Assembly (NCBI GenBank): GCA_964526785.1
Contig: CAZGMJ010000086.1
Coordinates: 1-17,163, forward strand
Length of the DNA stretch: 17,163 nt
Reading direction: 5' to 3'
Source: CAZGMJ01 sp964526785
Lineage (GTDB): Bacteria; Planctomycetota; Phycisphaerae; Sedimentisphaerales; Anaerobacaceae
Under the pieces are notes generated by a model that made no database searches, had not been told where the DNA came from, and saw only the letters and a list, made by a program, of their open reading frames with translations. Positions 1 to 8,317 of the stretch are shown here, in pieces. The position numbers and the translations under genes are program-made. Numbering within the stretch: position 1 is the first letter of the stretch; each line of letters begins with the position of its first letter.

Positions 1-481
1 TCGCAACGACACAAGCCCAGTCAAGCGAATCACTTCTATACAAACGGAATCCCTCATATTGGAAAAAGCCGATTATCAGCCGCCAATTGTCGGGGTAAAT
101 GTGCCGCTGAGCTCCGAAAAACACCTATCTGTGCGAGATGGGAGCGATGGTACGGAGTCAGGACCTCGCTTTCCAAAAAGCGCGGAGCGCTAACAAGGCC
201 TATGCGATTCTTTGCCCAGTTTCAGGACACGGTAACGACCCGAAGCGAGGGTCTGCCATGCAGGCATTCTTCTCGGCGCAGCCCGATTTCCGATTTTCCT
301 GCAGTAGTGTGTGCTCATCCCGAATTGGTGGTCACCCAATCCGCACGATTACCGGATTGGCTCTCCGTCGTTCGATGCGCCTGCAAATTTGCCGAAGAGG
401 TAAACTTCTCGTGCATTTTCGGGTATGATATATGTCGCTGGACGATCGAATACAATGACGCAACATCCAGGAGAACGCTAC
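1..481. other. Leader region without a recognisable gene
   Basis: No frame here gives a protein with a recognisable composition or motif; the short open frames look like chance. No tRNA-like T-arm is visible. A small hairpin (AGCGC, loop GGA, GCGCT) lies at 179-191. A possible -10 (TATGAT, 424-429) precedes the first gene but lacks a convincing -35, so I do not call a promoter. The ribosome binding site of the next gene (AGGAG, 469-473) closes the region. Confidence 0.5.
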
Positions 482-1789
482 ATGATCGAACGCCGCTCGT
501 TTGCACGGACCATCGCAGCCGCAGTCATACTCATAAGCACTTCCGCTTTCGCCACCGACTGGCCCCAGTGGCGCGGTCCCTTCTTCAATGGCTCCACCGA
601 TGAGGTCGAACTGCCCGCATCCTGGGGTCAAACGAAGAACGTCGCATGGGTCGCCCCTCTGCCCGGCCCGAGCGGCGCAACGCCCGTCATCGCCGACGGC
701 CGCGTCTTCGTCAGTTCCATGGTCGACGGCACCAATGATTTCGTGGCAATATGCCTCGACGAAAAAACAGGAAAAGTCCTCTGGCAGAAGGACGTCGGTG
801 CCGATCCCCGTCGTTATCCCCGCAACAACCTCGCTTCGCCGTCTCCGGCCACAGACGGCGAAAATGTGTTCTTTCTGTACGGCGACGGTACGCTCGTCGC
901 ATATAACGTCCAGGGCCGCAGGCTCTGGTCGCGGGATATCGAGAAGGAATTCGGCAACCTCGCCCTGCAGTTCGGCTACAGCAACAGCCCGCTGCTTTAC
1001 GAAGGCAGACTCTACGTCGTCGTGATCAGACGCGACCACCCCTACCGTCCGCCCGAGGCCGACGATCCACTCGATTCGTTCATCATGGCCCTCGACCCCC
1101 GCACGGGAAACACGATCTGGAAGCAGACCCGAAAGACCAACGCCTTCGACGAAGGCATGGAAGCGTACGGTACGACTATTCCCTTCACGCACAACGGACG
1201 GACCATCCTGCTAAACACCGGCGCCGACTTCGTCACCGCCTACGACCCCGCCACCGGCGCCGAACTATGGCGATACGAGTACTGGCACGACAAAGTCCGC
1301 GACACCCGTGTAATCCCGTCGCTGGTCACGGGTAAAGGCCTGATCTTCGGATCCCGCCACAAGCACAACCCGCTGTTCGCCCTCAAACCGCCCGCTCGCG
1401 ATGGCGAGGCCGCTCGCATTGTGTGGGAATTCGACGAAGCCGCTCCCGACTGCAGCACGCCGCTGTTTTATCAGGGCAGGCTCTACGTTCTCGACGGCAT
1501 CCGCCGCGGTAAAGTGGTAACGTGCCTCGATCCTGAAACAGGCGGGAAGTTCTGGCAGGGCAGGATCGGTGGCCGCGGTCCATGGCGGGCCTCCCTCACC
1601 GCCGGAGCGGGCAAGCTCTACTGCATCAACGAAACCGGCGAAGTCGTCGTCCTCAAAGCCGGAGGCGACCGGATGCAGGTTCTCTTCGAAACGAAATACG
1701 ACGAGCGCCCCATCCAGTCCTCCACCGCCATTGCTAACGGCCGCCTTTTCATACGCACCGCCGACAACCTCTACTGTATCGGCAAGTGA
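482..1789 (+). CDS. Secreted PQQ-like beta-propeller repeat protein
   Basis: A 435-residue exported protein. Residues 1-24 form a signal peptide (MIERR basic start, hydrophobic core, cleavage likely after SAFA), followed at once by DWPQWRG, an opening often seen in planctomycete PQQ-repeat proteins. At least five blade-type repeats are visible: CLDEKTGKVLWQKD (about residue 91), VQGRRLWSRD, ALDPRTGNTIWKQ, AYDPATGAELWRYEYW and CLDPETGGKFW. The fold matches the BamB / quinoprotein-dehydrogenase-like propeller. I see no separate catalytic domain or heme site, so the role (binding, scaffolding or enzyme) stays open. An in-frame start exists at 425, but the ATG at 482 has AGGAG 8 nt upstream and places the signal peptide at the N-terminus, so I use it. 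The gene looks monocistronic: 250 nt separate it from the next gene. Confidence 0.85.
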   Translation: MIERRSFARTIAAAVILISTSAFATDWPQWRGPFFNGSTDEVELPASWGQTKNVAWVAPLPGPSGATPVIADGRVFVSSMVDGTNDFVAICLDEKTGKVLWQKDVGADPRRYPRNNLASPSPATDGENVFFLYGDGTLVAYNVQGRRLWSRDIEKEFGNLALQFGYSNSPLLYEGRLYVVVIRRDHPYRPPEADDPLDSFIMALDPRTGNTIWKQTRKTNAFDEGMEAYGTTIPFTHNGRTILLNTGADFVTAYDPATGAELWRYEYWHDKVRDTRVIPSLVTGKGLIFGSRHKHNPLFALKPPARDGEAARIVWEFDEAAPDCSTPLFYQGRLYVLDGIRRGKVVTCLDPETGGKFWQGRIGGRGPWRASLTAGAGKLYCINETGEVVVLKAGGDRMQVLFETKYDERPIQSSTAIANGRLFIRTADNLYCIGK

Positions 1790-1941
1790 TATCCGGCCGA
1801 ATGAGGCTTCACAGAGCGGAAGATATGCACGCCGCGATCCGGCCGTACGTGTGCGAGATTTTCGTGCGCGTCCATCGGTGCATTGCTTGCAGTAGGATGC
1901 ATACGTGTTCATGGTGATGCGCGGCCAACTCGTCGTCCCAC

Positions 1942-1969
1942 TTTACTCGCCCCGCACTCGTGGTATAGT
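1942..1969 (+). promoter_or_regulatory. Possible sigma-70-type promoter
   Basis: TTTACT (1942-1947), a 16-nt spacer and TATAGT (1964-1969) lie about 70 nt before the GTG start of the membrane-protein gene at 2040. The match is moderate and by eye only. It is placed well to drive that gene, which is separated from the PQQ-repeat gene by 250 nt. Confidence 0.3.
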
Positions 1970-2039
1970 ATCCGTCGTATGCATAAGCCCGTCAGAAGGG
2001 CTGATGGACGTGGCGACCAGGGGCACATGACTGTGAGGA

Positions 2040-3356
2040 GTGCCAACTCAATACGAGTACTTTCATTCTTGCCATCGGTGCAGCAATCCGATGGCGACAT
2101 GGGCGTATGTGTTCGCTGTATTTGTTGGTGTCGGACTGCTCGGCCAAAGGATCGCACCGCTGCGCACGTTCAATGCCGACCGCGGGCTCATGGCGTTCTG
2201 GATGGGGTTCGCCGGAGTAATCATCTTCCTCCAGTTGTGGCACCTCGTCATGCCTGTTAACGTATGGGCTTTCGCATTGGTTTCCCTGACCGGCATAACC
2301 GGCCTGCTGTGGAATCGCAAAGCCTTGGGCAGTTGGCTGCGGGGCGCGTTGGCCGAAAAGCGCTGCCTGTTTGCGGTTTTGGTTCTTTGCACCTTGTGGT
2401 TGGCAAATAGATCGGCCGGACCCTGCGACAATGTCGACACAGGTCTGTATCACCTCAATGCCATACGATGGAACACCGATTATCCCATCATCATCGGGCT
2501 CGGCAATCTGCACCATCTCCTGGCAATGAACGGCGCAAGCTTCCTGTATGCCGCAATGCTGGAGATCGGCTGGTGGTACGGCCGGTCCGGCCATCTTGCA
2601 AACGGTCTGCTGCTCGTCGTGCTTGCATTCCAGGTCATACTCGCCGGCTGGAGATTGATGCGCAAGCCGCAACACACATCAGCCTGCGTGTTCGACTTCC
2701 TTCTCCTCACACCGCTTCTGCTGACTGCCGGCCACGACTGGATATCCAGTCATAATTCTGATCTTGCTGTTGCCGTTCTGGCATTTGTCGGGGCTTCACG
2801 TGCGTACGTGTTCTTGTCCCGCCGCCACAGACCTGTGGCGGAGCAGGCCCTGGACGTCATATTCATCACCGCGGTTCTTGCTGCTGGAATCTGCATCAAG
2901 ATCAGTCTGGTGTTCTTCTCTGCCGCCTGCATCACACTACTTCTCGTTGTGTGGCTTGTGCGAACAATGAGGCGCCAACAATGGGCCGGTTCCGTTCCGA
3001 TGCGCGCCGGCCTGGTGATGGTCCTGCTGTTGTTGCCCTGGGCTCTCAGGGGAGTGCTGCTCAGCGGCAGACCCTTCTATCCGAGCGATGCAGCAGCTAT
3101 TGACGTATCGTGGGCGATGCCCGACGATATCGTCCAGCGGCATGTGAACAACATCCACTACCACTCCTTCCGCACTCGAGACACTTCCGACCTGCATTGG
3201 CTTGGCGCCTGGGTCACCCACACAAGGCGTGATGTTATTGTGCCTGTGGTTATTGTCATACTCTCGACTCTGTGCGCTCTTTTGCCATTCACCGGAGGGG
3301 CCGCTCATCATCAAACGCACCGAATGCCGGATGGCTGCTTCTTGTGCCCACTCTGA
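2040..3356 (+). CDS. LIC_10190-type polytopic membrane protein, N-terminal part (frameshifted)
   Basis: This frame encodes about 438 residues of a very hydrophobic protein with many membrane helices. From about residue 133 it carries the stretch DTGLYHLNAIRWNTDYP followed by GLGNLHHLLAMNGASF, which I recognise from large integral membrane proteins of the LIC_10190 type; their function is unknown, with some resemblance to glycosyltransferase-like membrane proteins. After about residue 418 (LLPFTGG) the frame loses sense and stops at 3356. The conserved continuation is in another frame (3272-3784), so the true product is about 581 residues and this is its broken N-terminal portion. The start is uncertain: GTG 2040 overlaps a GGAG, while ATG 2091 (MATWAYVFAVF) is a reasonable alternative without a clear ribosome binding site. 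Confidence 0.65.
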   Translation: MPTQYEYFHSCHRCSNPMATWAYVFAVFVGVGLLGQRIAPLRTFNADRGLMAFWMGFAGVIIFLQLWHLVMPVNVWAFALVSLTGITGLLWNRKALGSWLRGALAEKRCLFAVLVLCTLWLANRSAGPCDNVDTGLYHLNAIRWNTDYPIIIGLGNLHHLLAMNGASFLYAAMLEIGWWYGRSGHLANGLLLVVLAFQVILAGWRLMRKPQHTSACVFDFLLLTPLLLTAGHDWISSHNSDLAVAVLAFVGASRAYVFLSRRHRPVAEQALDVIFITAVLAAGICIKISLVFFSAACITLLLVVWLVRTMRRQQWAGSVPMRAGLVMVLLLLPWALRGVLLSGRPFYPSDAAAIDVSWAMPDDIVQRHVNNIHYHSFRTRDTSDLHWLGAWVTHTRRDVIVPVVIVILSTLCALLPFTGGAAHHQTHRMPDGCFLCPL

Positions 3357-3784
3357 TTGCTCTATTTGCCTGGCTGGTTACGGCGCCTTCTCCACGATTC
3401 GGCTATTTCCTGTTCTGGATTCTCGCATGCACTATGGTGGCTTGTCTGTATCGTGTACACCGACGTCCCTGCGGCGGTAACCTGTCCGCGATCCTGTTCT
3501 GGGGCCGTATCGTGCTGGCTCTGGCCAATAACAAGAAGTTCCTGGTCATGCCGCCCCCGGATGGATGGCTGCATCCCACCCCGGCTGTTCCGGCTGAGCC
3601 GTTCGTCACCGAATCGGGATTGACCGTATATATTCCCGCAGACGGAGGATACCAGTGCTGGGATATGCGCTTGCCCTGTACGCCTTTCCCTCGCCGCGAA
3701 CTCAGATGCAGACGTCCGGGCCGTATCCGAAGCGGATTCCTGCTTGACCGTTCATCGGATGTACTCGATGTGAAAATGAAATGA
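3272..3784 (+). pseudogene. C-terminal part of the frameshifted LIC_10190-type membrane protein
   Basis: This reading frame continues the preceding gene. It adds the last membrane segments (GWLLLVPTLIALFAWLVTAP, then SPRFGYFLFW) and a soluble tail with SGLTVYIPADGGYQCWD followed by LPCTPFPRRELR and SGFLLD, which resembles the C-terminus of the family (GxQCWD...PLPCTP). It has no start signal of its own: the first GTG (3272) lies inside the upstream coding frame. The whole tail is preserved up to the stop, so the gene was intact until very recently, or the break is a sequencing or assembly error. An added base in the G-run at 3297-3300 would join both parts without loss. Confidence 0.65.
3294..3302 (+). 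other. Probable 1-nt deletion site causing the frameshift
   Basis: Coding sense changes from the frame starting at 2040 to the frame ending at 3784 in a short window around GGAGGGG. One extra G would give LPFTGGGRSSS and then NAPNAGWLLLV, joining both halves smoothly. The exact position is inferred from where each frame looks natural. I see no heptameric slippery site, so programmed frameshifting is not supported. Confidence 0.5.
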
Positions 3785-3889
3785 TCCCGGTCGCCGGGGG
3801 AGTCGATCATGTTGTGCAATCCGCCGGCAGGTTTGTAGCAAGTGCATCCGACGTGTCGGGTTCATTGCCGTCATCAGTGGATTTTCCGG

Positions 3890-3918
3890 TTTACTTGGGA
3901 CTCATTACCACTTAAAAT
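3890..3918 (+). promoter_or_regulatory. Candidate promoter of the HzsA-like gene
   Basis: TTTACT (3890-3895), a 17-nt spacer and TAAAAT (3913-3918, five of six consensus bases) lie about 90 nt upstream of the ATG at 4008. The spacing is ideal and this is the only good match in the 223-nt gap. Called by eye. Confidence 0.4.
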
Positions 3919-4007
3919 CCGTCCCGCAAGACTATGGAATCCGTATGAATCTCAATTTGTTTCGACTTGTGCCCATCTGGTCGAAGCTTTCGTAGTGATC
4001 TGGAACG

Positions 4008-6575
4008 ATGCCACACCTCAGAAAGACAACCATCCTGCTCTGCTGTACTCTCATTGTCGCCGCAACAGCCATCGCCGCTGAAGAATCTGCCGACGTGCGA
4101 CCGGCCGATATTGGGCGGTTGGCCGCGACCGGCGCTTCCCTGCGGGCTGCCATCACCGATCTGATTCGCACCTTCGATGACCAATACCCTGGCGGCTCCG
4201 AGTTCCTCGCCCAACTCAACGATATTGAAGCCAGAGCCAAATCCGCCTCGCCCGATCGGGCACCCGCGCTGCTGGCCGAATTGAATACGCTCTGCCGTAC
4301 GGCTCTGGTTGCCAATCCGCTCGTAAGCGGTCATCCCATACTCTTTGTCGCCCGCAGGCAGTATCCCTCCGACCACCACAATACCGCCACGATCTTCAAG
4401 ACCGGCGAAATCAATACAAGCAAGTTCCACGGCCCGGGCGCCCTCAAGACCATCGATCTCGCCACCGGCGGCCGCATCCGAACGCTGCTAAAGTTGGAAG
4501 ATGGCCTCCTCCGCGACCCTGATGTTCATTACGGCGGCGCAAGGATCCTCTTCGCTATGCGTCGTGACATACACGATGACTACCACATCTACGAGATCGA
4601 CGCCGACGGCTCCAATCTTACGCAACTGACCTCCGCTCCCGGCGTCGCCGACTTCGACCCCGCATATCTTCCCGACGGCAAAATCGTCTTTTCCTCGACC
4701 CGCGAGCCAAAGTACTGCATGTGCAACCGCCACATCATGGGCAACCTCTTCCGTATGGATGCCGACGGGGCCAATATCCACCAGATCGGCAAGAGCACCC
4801 TCCATGAAGGCCACGGCGCCGTTACCCCCGACGGCCGAATCCTCTACGACCGCTGGGAGTACGTCGATCGCAACTTCGGCGACGCCCAGAGCCTCTGGAC
4901 CGTCAACCCCGACGGCACCAACCACGCTCTCTACTGGGGCAACAACACCTGGTCGCCCGGCGGCGTCATCGACGCACGAGTCGTCCCGGGCGGACACCGC
5001 GCTGTCTGCATCTTCGGATCGTGCCATGATCGTCCCTGGGGCGCCCTGGCGATTATCGACCGCCGCCTGGGCCTCGAAGGCCCTTCGCCCGTCGTTCGCA
5101 CGTGGCCTGCAAACGCCCGCGACCTCGTCCGTGAAAAAGGTCCGCGATCCAACGCGTATGGTTTCGATAAATTCAAACGCGTGCACCCGAAGTACGAAGA
5201 CCCCTGGCCCCTCAGCGACAAGTATTTCCTCTGCTCCCGCATGACCGGTACCGGCGAACAGATGGGAATATACCTGCTCGATGTATTCGGCAACGAAATA
5301 TGCCTTCATGTCGATCCGCTGGGCTGCTACGACCCGATGCCGCTGGCCCCGCGACCCGTGCCGCCCGTCATTCCCGAACGCCGCCATTTCGAGCGGGAGC
5401 CCGGCCATCTGTACGTACTCAACGTCTACGAAGGCACACACATGCAAGGTGTCAAGCCCGGGGCCGTGAAATACCTCAGGGTCGTCGAGTCCCCGGAAAA
5501 ACGCTTCTGGACGCACACGCAGTGGGGCGGCCAGGGCGTGCACTGCCCCGCAATGAACTGGCACGGCTTCGAGAACAAACGCATCCTCGGCACCGTCCCG
5601 GTCGAGCAGGACGGTTCGGCCTCGTTCGAGGTCCCTTCCGATACATTCGTCTACTTCCAGCTCCTCGATGAACAAAAGATGATGATCCAGTCCATGCGCA
5701 GCGGCACCATCGTTCAGCCGGGCGAAGTCACCGGCTGCACGGGTTGTCACGAGCCCCGTCGATCCGCTCCTCTCGGCGCCCCGGACAAAATGCCGCTCGC
5801 GCTCCGCCGGCGGCCCAGCAGGCTCAACGGATGGAAGGGCGAGCCCCGCCTGTTCAGTTACATGGAAGAAGTCCAGCCCGTCTTCGACAAGCATTGCCTC
5901 CGCTGCCACGACTTCGGCGACAAAGGTGCGAAGAAACTGCTCTTCGCAGGCGACCGAACCAACACGTTCAACGTCTCCTACAATGAGTTGTGGCGCAAGA
6001 AGTACATCGCTTCGATAGGAGCAGGGCCCTCGGATATCCAGCAACCCTACTCATGGGGTTCCCACGCCAGCAAGCTGGTCGATGCACTTCGTCCGTACCT
6101 CGAAAAAGGCACCATGACCGTCGACGAATTCGAACGTGTAGTCACCTGGATCGACATCAACGGCCCGTACTACCCGCGATATGACACCGCCTATCCCGCA
6201 AATCTGACCGGCCGCTCGCCCCTGAACAACGATCAAATCAAGCGCTTGTCGCAACTGACGGGAGTTCCGTTCGGCAAACTCGCTTCGCACAACGCCAGCA
6301 AAGGCCCCCAGGTGACTTTCGACCGCCCGGCCACGAGCCCATGTCTCCGGCAGTTCGATAACAGGAACGACCCGCGATATGTCGAAGCGCTGGCTATCAT
6401 CACCGCCGGTCGTGATATGCTCCAGCGGCGGCCGCGGGCGGATATGGCCGGTTTCGAACCCTGTCCGACAGATCTCCGTCGTCAGCAGACGTATGCTGAC
6501 CGCAGCCGAATCGAGCAAGAGAATCGACTTGCCATCTGTCGGGGAGAAAGACGATACGATACCGAAGGAAAGTAA
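4008..6575 (+). CDS. Secreted di-heme propeller protein related to hydrazine synthase alpha subunit (HzsA-like)
   Basis: An 855-residue exported protein. Residues 1-24 are a signal peptide ending AIAA. The middle contains TolB/WD-like propeller repeats (EIDADGSNLTQLTSAPG, FRMDADGANIHQIG, LWTVNPDGTNHALYWG) with blade strands such as LPDGKIVFSSTREPKYCMC and GRILYDRWEYVDRNFG; these are typical of the planctomycete proteins annotated as HzsA-related. Towards the C-terminus are two c-type heme sites: CTGCH at 577-581 and CLRCH at 630-634, the second in a VFDKHCLRCHDFG context. True HzsA of anammox bacteria is a di-heme subunit, but nothing else here (no HzsB/HzsC, no hydrazine dehydrogenase) points to anammox, so I infer a periplasmic redox or substrate-binding role in another process. 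The ribosome binding site (GGA about 5 nt before ATG) is weak; the start is chosen by the signal peptide. The exosortase-like gene follows after 69 nt and may be cotranscribed. Confidence 0.8.
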   Translation: MPHLRKTTILLCCTLIVAATAIAAEESADVRPADIGRLAATGASLRAAITDLIRTFDDQYPGGSEFLAQLNDIEARAKSASPDRAPALLAELNTLCRTALVANPLVSGHPILFVARRQYPSDHHNTATIFKTGEINTSKFHGPGALKTIDLATGGRIRTLLKLEDGLLRDPDVHYGGARILFAMRRDIHDDYHIYEIDADGSNLTQLTSAPGVADFDPAYLPDGKIVFSSTREPKYCMCNRHIMGNLFRMDADGANIHQIGKSTLHEGHGAVTPDGRILYDRWEYVDRNFGDAQSLWTVNPDGTNHALYWGNNTWSPGGVIDARVVPGGHRAVCIFGSCHDRPWGALAIIDRRLGLEGPSPVVRTWPANARDLVREKGPRSNAYGFDKFKRVHPKYEDPWPLSDKYFLCSRMTGTGEQMGIYLLDVFGNEICLHVDPLGCYDPMPLAPRPVPPVIPERRHFEREPGHLYVLNVYEGTHMQGVKPGAVKYLRVVESPEKRFWTHTQWGGQGVHCPAMNWHGFENKRILGTVPVEQDGSASFEVPSDTFVYFQLLDEQKMMIQSMRSGTIVQPGEVTGCTGCHEPRRSAPLGAPDKMPLALRRRPSRLNGWKGEPRLFSYMEEVQPVFDKHCLRCHDFGDKGAKKLLFAGDRTNTFNVSYNELWRKKYIASIGAGPSDIQQPYSWGSHASKLVDALRPYLEKGTMTVDEFERVVTWIDINGPYYPRYDTAYPANLTGRSPLNNDQIKRLSQLTGVPFGKLASHNASKGPQVTFDRPATSPCLRQFDNRNDPRYVEALAIITAGRDMLQRRPRADMAGFEPCPTDLRRQQTYADRSRIEQENRLAICRGERRYDTEGK

Positions 6576-6644
6576 TCATCTGTTGCGCACCATGCCCTGC
6601 CCTTGGTACAGGCGGCAGATGAAATGCGATGGAGCCGATCATAA

Positions 6645-7577
6645 GTGGAAGCCGAACAGCACATGCCGGAGAGAACGCAATCGACAACAGCCGAACCGCT
6701 GATCGCTATCGTGCGGCTCAGTGCGCTGCTGCTACTGTCTCTGTGGCTCTTTCGCCCGCAGTTCCGTACAATGATCGCCGCTGCGGGCCGCTCCAGTGAT
6801 ACCGCTCATCTGGTTATCGCGCCTTTCGCCGTTCTGGCCCTGTTCTACCTCAGACGCCGCCCGCTTGCCGCTAACATCACCGCCGGTTCCATGTGGGGCA
6901 TCGCCCTGATGCTGCTTGGTCTGGTATTGCACGCTCTGGCGTACTGGCCTTTCCCCTATGGATACGCCCACTTCATCGCAATCATCCCTGTCGTCGCAGG
7001 CATCGTATTGCTGGCCTGTGGCTGGCGGGTCCTTGCATTGTCGCTGCCGCTGATATTTATTCTCTTTCTCGCTTTTCCGATCGGCAGCCGCCTTTACGCG
7101 TCACTCATCCTGCGTCCGAACACATACACACTCCGGGCGACGGCCGCCACACTCGACGCAACCCCCGGCCTCGATGCCTCCGTCGACGGCGGCGACCTCG
7201 TCTTTACCCGCAACGGCCGCTCCGGAGTCGTCGGCATGGGCGAAGCTAACAGGGCCGCACGCCTGCTGTTCGCATACGCTCTGATCGGCGCGTTTGTCCT
7301 CTTTTCTCGTATCCGAAGCCGCTCGCGTGTGCTCTTCGTGGCAATACTCGCCTTGCCGCTTCTCCTGCTGTGCAATTTCCTCCGCTTTCTGTGTTGGGCG
7401 CTGATAACCGTCTACGGACATTTCTCTCCCACCAGTCCGCTGCCCCGAGATATCGCGACGGTAACCTCATTGTTCCTCGCCTGGGGCATATTCGCACTGG
7501 TCTGCTCGGCCCGCCTCAACCTGTTCGTCGAAGACGACGCTGCTGAACCAGCCGCCGCGCAGGAGCTCCGCACATGA
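6645..7577 (+). CDS. Exosortase/archaeosortase-family membrane protein, apparently lacking catalytic Cys and His
   Basis: A 310-residue polytopic membrane protein with about eight hydrophobic segments and the exosortase layout, including a periplasmic stretch (TYTLRATAATLDATPGLD... GGDLVFTRNG) before the active-site region. Exosortases such as EpsH/XrtA have an EACSGLR-type motif, then NxLR, then a His. Here the first motif reads GEANRAARLL: Asn202 sits where the Cys nucleophile is expected, while Arg206 is kept. NFLR is present (Asn244, Arg247). At the His position the alignment shows TVTSLFLAWG, so Ser or Thr. By eye this is a non-catalytic homologue, or a variant with different chemistry. 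It overlaps the EpsI-like gene by 4 nt (ATGA). GTG 6645 has GGAG about 10 nt upstream; ATG 6663 is the alternative. Confidence 0.7.
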   Translation: MEAEQHMPERTQSTTAEPLIAIVRLSALLLLSLWLFRPQFRTMIAAAGRSSDTAHLVIAPFAVLALFYLRRRPLAANITAGSMWGIALMLLGLVLHALAYWPFPYGYAHFIAIIPVVAGIVLLACGWRVLALSLPLIFILFLAFPIGSRLYASLILRPNTYTLRATAATLDATPGLDASVDGGDLVFTRNGRSGVVGMGEANRAARLLFAYALIGAFVLFSRIRSRSRVLFVAILALPLLLLCNFLRFLCWALITVYGHFSPTSPLPRDIATVTSLFLAWGIFALVCSARLNLFVEDDAAEPAAAQELRT

Positions 7578-8317
7578 CCTGTCAGTTCAATCGCTGCAAT
7601 TTGACCGCTGTCATTGGCTCGCTCCGCTTCGTTCTCGGCGCACTGATTCTTGCCTTGGGTGCTCTGTTCATTCCGCCCGGCATGCGGGCTCTCGCCGATC
7701 ATTACGCCAAGAAGCCTATCGAGATCAATCGCCCCTTCGATCAATTCGATGCCTCCCGACTGCCTGCGTTCGCTGTGGGTTGGAACACTGAGATGATTCC
7801 CCAGCCTGTCGAGGAGCTCGGCACAGATCAGTACATGTTCATACAATTCGTCAGAAGATCTGCGACGGGCGAACTTGCCGAAGCAAAACTTTTCGCGAGC
7901 TATTACAGCGATCCTCAGGACAAAGTCCCCCATACGCCGGACGTCTGCTATCCGCCGCAGGGCGCGGTCATCCTCAAGATGCAACCCATCGAGTTGAGCG
8001 TTCCGGGATTGCCGTCCACGCAGAACCCCGCGTCGCTTCGCTACATCGAATTGAAGTGGCCGGATCGCAACGAAGTAGTCATCTACTGCTTCTGCGTGGA
8101 GGGCCTGATCCGCTACGACCGCGAGCAGGTCCGCTGGATCATGGGCAAGCCCGGCAATCGCCACACCTACTTCGGCCTGATTATGGTCAGTTCCGCCTAC
8201 CCGCATGGAGAAAGTCCCGAACCGGCCGCCCGACGCTGCACCACGCTGCTGACCCAAGCGCTGCCACTGCTCATCAATGAGCACTATCCCCGCGAAAGCC
8301 AGGTTCGCAGAGACTAA
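7574..8317 (+). CDS. EpsI-like exosortase-associated protein
   Basis: A 247-residue protein with one N-terminal membrane segment (about residues 13-35) and a periplasmic domain. The diagnostic region is FASYYSDPQDKVPHTPDVCYPP: an HxPxxC motif with His120 and Cys125, as in the EpsI / DUF3485 family that is encoded beside or fused to exosortases. A second feature is IYCFCVEG near residue 176. The biochemical role of EpsI is not well settled; it is linked to exopolysaccharide export and to exosortase systems. Its ATG lies inside the stop of the exosortase-like gene, so the two are almost certainly translated together. Its TAA (8315-8317) interlocks with the TAG of the converging minus-strand gene. 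Unlike its partner, this protein keeps the conserved residues I would expect. Confidence 0.7.
   Translation: MTCQFNRCNLTAVIGSLRFVLGALILALGALFIPPGMRALADHYAKKPIEINRPFDQFDASRLPAFAVGWNTEMIPQPVEELGTDQYMFIQFVRRSATGELAEAKLFASYYSDPQDKVPHTPDVCYPPQGAVILKMQPIELSVPGLPSTQNPASLRYIELKWPDRNEVVIYCFCVEGLIRYDREQVRWIMGKPGNRHTYFGLIMVSSAYPHGESPEPAARRCTTLLTQALPLLINEHYPRESQVRRD

Noticed and set aside
3285..3330. Programmed ribosomal frameshift in the membrane-protein gene
   Set aside because: No X-XXY-YYZ slippery heptamer or obvious stimulatory structure; a one-base deletion in the G-run explains it more simply.
3782..3809. Hairpin after the frameshifted membrane-protein gene as a terminator
   Set aside because: CCCGG-TCG-CCGGG with an outer TGATC/GATCA pairing is visible, but no T-run follows, so I do not call an intrinsic terminator.
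4488..6044. A 518-codon open frame on the minus strand
   Set aside because: It is fully antisense to the HzsA-like gene, whose frame has signal peptide, repeats and heme motifs. The antisense product has no domain and results from GC-rich codon use.
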